NCBI GenBank assembly: GCA_000934455.1 | Contig: KN887688.1 | Location: forward strand, 28,589-58,961 | DNA: 30,373 bases | DNA from: Apostichopus parvimensis | Lineage: Eukaryota; Echinodermata; Holothuroidea; Aspidochirotida; Stichopodidae | Direction of reading: 5' to 3' | In this document: positions 29,101 to 30,373 of the stretch, in pieces | Position numbering within the stretch: the stretch's first letter is position 1 | Layout: each line of letters opens with the position of its first letter | The notes under the pieces: model-generated | What the model was told of the DNA's origin: nothing | Database searches by the model: none | Seen by the model: the letters and a program-made list of their open reading frames with translations, nothing else | Made by a program: the position numbers and the translations under genes

Positions 29101-30373
29101 CGAGTCTTCACACCCTTTAATGGAGGCAGTTTTACGCAGTGCAATGCTACTTCTAACTTTACTGATTAAAATTTTCAAATAGCACAAATATTATCTAATA
29201 TGATTTTTGCATAGGACTGTTACTAATATGAATGAGTTCCTGTGCAATTAAAATGTTTATAGTGAATGAATTCATTAGTTACTCACAAACTAACATTCCT
29301 TAGGTGAAGTTGTCCAGGAAGCTGTCTTAGTAAGATGTTATCAAGATACTTTTTTCCAATAATAGTTTTAGTAATTTTCTTGATTGGTTTGATAAACTTG
29401 TTGGAAATTGTCGACATAAAACCAAGAGTCTTGTTTAGTTGAACCTGCATGAAGTATTCAACATAACGTATACAAATAGTAAGGGTTTTGAAGTTTCCAA
29501 GCCTAGTTTATTCCTTAATCTGCTTAAATCGCAACATCAAGGTTTTTCTCCGATGAGCTAAATGCTTCAGTGGAGACAACATTCTGTTTGTCCTTGATGG
29601 TGTAGCTTAAGGGAGGATACTAATGACAACATGACATGCTCAAAAAAAACAAAAACAAAAATCAAGGTGACTTCTGCCTTTGTTTAATTCTGTTTATATA
29701 TCAAACTGAACAAATCTGATTGGTTTTATTTATTTGTGTAAAAAAAAAAACATATTTTTTATTTATTTTTTTAAATTTCTTTTATTTTATTGTAAGGCAC
29801 TTCAAAGTACTCATCAAGCCATTTGATCTTATCAAACACGTCAAGGTGACTTTGTCCTATGAATATTAATATTTTCAAAAGTGAAACAAATTATTTGTCC
29901 GTTTCAACTTAAAGATTATACAAATTTCAAAGTAAGTATATGAACACTTTTCAAGTCTTTATGATCTTATCAAACAAATCAAGGTGACTTTCCCTCTTTA
30001 TATAATTATTTTTTTTAAAGTGAAACAATATTGTCTATTTCAAAATTAAAACAAAATCAAGGTAAGCAATTGGAAGCTCCTCAACTATTTTGAAATTATC
30101 GATCATATCAAATTGACTTTATTGACTGAAAATCATTTTTCTATTAAAAGTGAAAAAGAGTTTCTGTTGCTTGATCTTACCTTCTTCAGGATGAAACACA
30201 TGTATACACATGAAAGTCAAGCACATGTAGTTTATTAGAGTCGAGATCTGTGAATATTGTCAATTGTACAGTAAGATAAATATATATTCCATAAAATTTA
30301 GATATATTTCATAAATTTGACAGGAATATGACATCAAGAAACGAATCGCCATAAAACAGATACAGCAAACATC
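19518..30373 (+). CDS. EVC2: EVC2 (limbin) orthologue, multi-exon gene, 3' end beyond window
   Basis: EVC2 is a type I membrane protein that pairs with EVC at the ciliary base and is needed for full Hedgehog output; it anchors through a C-terminal peptide not present here (family knowledge). Seen: ten coding exons with compatible phases, about 765 residues before the window ends. Order: signal peptide (1-24), ectodomain to about 513 with at least a dozen N-glycosylation sequons, one membrane helix (about 514-538, ending CRR), a short juxtamembrane stretch, then a coiled coil from about 603. The layout matches human EVC2 (about 1,300 residues), whose region after the helix has similar spacing to the segments starting IDIVMTISLD and KKSSRQMKDALK (recalled). 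The ectodomain is clearly longer than the human one (about 300). Exons are listed separately. Confidence 0.85.
20197..21431. other. EVC2 intron between coding exons 1 and 2
   Basis: About 1.2 kb non-coding. It holds a perfect 9-bp hairpin TGACTGTTA/TAACAGTCA at 20436-20458, nested between inverse-complementary AGTAAATAAATTTCAT (about 20399-20414) and ATGAAATTTACTT (about 20504-20516), perhaps a small foldback element. A guanine tract lies near 20690-20702. Confidence 0.5.
21432..21688 (+). CDS. EVC2: EVC2 coding exon 2
   Basis: Residues 227-312, phase 1 to 0, 257 nt. The acceptor is ttttgtttacag before CTTTCACTTC; the donor is GAATTCAAG then GTAAAT. Beta-rich ectodomain beginning SFTSEAESNFEVTFIQC, passing TDFSVTNGSTGITIETNK and ending VAADIEFK. 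Two sequons. The open frame on the minus strand at the same place is a shadow. Confidence 0.82.
21689..22492. other. EVC2 intron between coding exons 2 and 3, left part
   Basis: AT-rich intron sequence before MITE copy A. No gene or named repeat seen. Confidence 0.5.
22493..22772 (+). mobile_element. MITE copy A (left end missing)
   Basis: Shares with copies B and C the blocks GTGTTAGACACCACCATC, CAGAAAATACACACACAGC, GGTAATTAGACACTAGTGTA and AAGGTATCACGTTTCATTAC. It ends GGGGCGAGTCTTCAATGCC like copy B but lacks the first 75 or so bases, so it is 5'-truncated. It lies in the EVC2 intron between coding exons 2 and 3. Confidence 0.8.
22943..23098 (+). CDS. EVC2: EVC2 coding exon 3
   Basis: Residues 313-364, phase 0 to 0, 156 nt. 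The acceptor is tttcgtgcaatcag before ATATCGTTCC; the donor is GTTACTGTG then GTGAGT. Encodes ISFQIDEDEPFSPGDVIDID, then GYLDTNG and ITLPQITITSVVTV. The PGDVIDIDGYL stretch looks like the start of a beta-sandwich module and resembles the human GDAFAVSYAATL segment just before its membrane helix (recalled). Confidence 0.8.
23099..23663. other. EVC2 intron between coding exons 3 and 4
   Basis: Non-coding, with guanine-rich tracts at about 23389-23410 and 23455-23473. No gene seen. Confidence 0.55.
23664..23898 (+). CDS. EVC2: EVC2 coding exon 4: DUF11-like module
   Basis: Residues 365-443, phase 0 to 1, 235 nt. The acceptor is tgtataaattcag before TTTGGCTTG; the donor is GTTTTAGAGA then GTAAGT. 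The sequence DSFRITITVQNQNVTEGAVA followed by YNVILTTPRDQFI has the pattern of DUF11/CARDB-type Ig-like domains (tITVtN, then a..v.l.lP). One sequon (NVT). Confidence 0.82.
24018..24049. repeat. 13-bp direct repeat, palindromic
   Basis: Two and a half copies of TCATCACATGATG. Minor low-complexity feature in an EVC2 intron. Confidence 0.6.
24297..24680 (+). mobile_element. tRNA-derived SINE
   Basis: The head (about 24299-24372) is tRNA-like, with an A box in TGGTCAAGTGGTTAAGG (24308-24324) and a perfect B box GGTTCGAGCC (24352-24361), the internal RNA polymerase III promoter. The body carries CCTTGGGCAAGGCACTTTAT, a block shared by several invertebrate SINE families. The tail reads AGCGCTATATAAGTG and ends in ATGTATGTATGTA, typical of a LINE-matched 3' end. 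It is in the EVC2 intron between coding exons 4 and 5, same strand as the gene. Confidence 0.85.
24864..24985 (+). CDS. EVC2: EVC2 coding exon 5
   Basis: Residues 443-483, phase 1 to 0, 122 nt. The acceptor is ttgtttccttcag before AGGGCGAGG; the donor is AATGTTAAT then GTAAGT. Encodes GEEMILSYEGYFKDSFIRNS, then VSEVTWNVEPSNVN. The GEEMILSYEGYF start echoes PGDVIDIDGYL of coding exon 3, suggesting a repeated module. Confidence 0.82.
24986..25552. other. EVC2 intron between coding exons 5 and 6
   Basis: Non-coding, with a guanine run near 25221-25234. Open frames here lack coding character apart from the flanking exon. Confidence 0.55.
25553..25833 (+). CDS. EVC2: EVC2 coding exon 6: membrane helix
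   Basis: Residues 484-577, phase 0 to 2, 281 nt. The acceptor is tacattcgtacag before GGCAATCTCG; the donor is AGGTTGAG then GTATGT. Ends the ectodomain (one sequon, NFS), then a hydrophobic helix IWIFVVAFLVGFLCVLLLWF bounded by CRR, then a Gly/Ser-rich juxtamembrane stretch and YLKFDSFERL. The outside-in orientation follows from the signal peptide and the arginines. Confidence 0.85.
25834..26552. other. EVC2 intron between coding exons 6 and 7, left part
   Basis: Contains cytosine-rich tracts at about 25934-25968. Overlapping minus-strand frames at 25942-26249 look like chance. No named repeat before MITE copy B. Confidence 0.5.
26553..26910 (+). mobile_element. MITE copy B (near complete)
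   Basis: About 358 bp. The ends are GGGTGTGAAGACTCGCGC and GGGGCGAATCTTCAATGCC, an imperfect inverted pair around GAAGAYTCGC. It is flanked by TTCAA on the left and TTTAA on the right, consistent with a short AT-rich target duplication. Same orientation as copy A. No protein-coding capacity. Confidence 0.8.
27143..27220 (+). CDS. EVC2: EVC2 coding exon 7
   Basis: Residues 577-603, phase 2 to 2, 78 nt. The acceptor is tttcctatcaacag before GCAAACAGC; the donor is ATGGGGAG then GTGAGC. Encodes QTAKSESVVYFLTQKDQKKK then HHEMG, a basic cytoplasmic segment. Split AGG and AGT codons on either side close in frame. Confidence 0.78.
27275..27640 (+). mobile_element. LINE reverse-transcriptase fragment, frameshifted
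   Basis: The frame from 27283 reads GIPLQRVNNLKFLGLYIDSQ then LSWNDYINFISKQVSK, the typical KFLGxxID..LsW..HI motif after the reverse-transcriptase catalytic core in Jockey/CR1-type LINEs. Near 27475 it shifts frame and continues LSYCSIVWSGTSKTNLNKLY and LQKRAVWHITF. Both ends are missing. It differs from the fragment at 18413-19003. It lies in the EVC2 intron between coding exons 7 and 8. Confidence 0.75.
27641..27956. other. EVC2 intron sequence, no gene
   Basis: Two diverged stretches share GTATGTGTAG followed by AGTAATAAACCTG / AGTATAATACCTG (about 27669 and 27809), hinting at a local duplication of about 140 bp. Nothing else recognised. Confidence 0.45.
27957..28200 (+). CDS. EVC2: EVC2 coding exon 8: start of coiled coil
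   Basis: Residues 603-684, phase 2 to 0, 244 nt. The acceptor is ctttttttactag before TATTGACATC; the donor is GAATTACAG then GTAAAA. Encodes IDIVMTISLDMQLEALRINS, then a heptad-rich helix including LLQKIFKKSSRQMKDALKGL and NEMHQLEVRHGHELQ. The human protein has a comparable MSAVFKKQF...EEYDRKM region at this place (recalled). Confidence 0.84.
28549..28740 (+). CDS. EVC2: EVC2 coding exon 9: coiled coil
   Basis: Residues 685-748, phase 0 to 0, 192 nt. The acceptor is tttttaatttag before GCCAAGCAA; the donor is CTACGAAAG then GTTAGT. Begins AKQYQLKKKHDILWQRSREQ and ends QGEEAENLRK. A MITE starts only 25 nt past this donor. Confidence 0.82.
28766..29115 (-). mobile_element. MITE copy C (complete, inverted)
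   Basis: About 350 bp, reverse complement of copies A and B. The ends are GCATTGAAGACTCGCCCC and GCGCGAGTCTTCACACCC. It is flanked by TTTAAAA on the left and TTTAA on the right. It starts 25 nt after the donor of EVC2 coding exon 9, so an exon-9 reading frame runs into it; that extension is not coding. Confidence 0.8.
29116..29807. other. EVC2 intron between coding exons 9 and 10, middle part
   Basis: AT-rich and non-coding, with poly-A/T patches near 29643-29660 and 29740-29775. No gene seen. Confidence 0.5.
29808..30165. repeat. Diverged tandem repeat, about 100-140 bp unit
   Basis: Three units (about 29808, 29946 and 30076) share TCAAG or TCAAC, then GATCTTATCAAACA, TCAAGGTGACTTT, an AT-rich spacer and AAAGTGAAACAA. 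An isolated ATCAAGGTGACTT near 29660 suggests a fourth, decayed unit. In the last intron of the window. Confidence 0.65.
30324..30373 (+). CDS. EVC2: EVC2 coding exon 10, cut by window edge
   Basis: Residues 749 onward, phase 0 start. The acceptor is ataaatttgacag before GAATATGACATC. Encodes EYDIKKRIAIKQIQQT in the frame expected from exon 9, continuing the coiled coil. The window ends inside the exon. Confidence 0.75.

Noticed and set aside
22493-29115. A CRISPR-like spaced repeat
   Set aside because: The three copies are long, unevenly spaced and in both orientations in a eukaryotic gene; they are MITEs.

Overview
This is a eukaryotic, AT-rich animal genomic window. Genes are broken into short GT-AG exons with phase-compatible junctions, and introns are littered with metazoan transposons. 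The repeats (CAGTGG-type hAT miniature elements, a tRNA-derived SINE, CR1/Jockey-like LINE tails, a Penelope-like relic) fit a marine invertebrate deuterostome. I lean towards an echinoderm, possibly a sea cucumber, but no in-window marker proves the species.

The window holds two protein-coding genes arranged head to head. On the minus strand, from the start codon at 17453 leftwards past about 2070 and probably beyond the left edge, is an orthologue of EVC (Ellis-van Creveld protein): an N-terminal membrane anchor, an acidic linker and a long coiled-coil region. I traced 17 exons (about 777 residues) whose phases agree, with one doubtful donor at exon 11, plus two doubtful 3' exons. On the plus strand, from 19518 to beyond the right edge, is an orthologue of EVC2 (limbin): signal peptide, heavily N-glycosylatable ectodomain with beta-sandwich-like modules, one membrane helix, then a cytoplasmic coiled coil. 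I traced 10 coding exons (about 765 residues); the last runs off the window. In vertebrates EVC and EVC2 are also divergent neighbours, and their products form a complex at the base of the primary cilium that acts with Smoothened in Hedgehog signalling. The pair here is best read as the same ancient divergent locus. The roughly 2.07 kb between the two start codons is a presumptive shared promoter, partly occupied by a dead LINE 3' fragment.

Region by region: 1-927 no recognisable exon; 928-17453 EVC with introns carrying minisatellites, a Penelope/hammerhead-like inverted repeat (6154-6265), a 996-bp hAT element with a perfect 8-bp target duplication (8205-9200), a second 522-bp hAT element with a perfect 8-bp duplication (10197-10718) and an unexplained spliceable open block on the opposite strand (14834-15002); 17454-19517 divergent promoter plus LINE fragment; 19518-30373 EVC2 with introns carrying three copies of one MITE family, a tRNA-derived SINE, a second LINE fragment and a diverged tandem repeat. 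No prokaryotic features, CRISPR arrays or functional RNA genes are supported.
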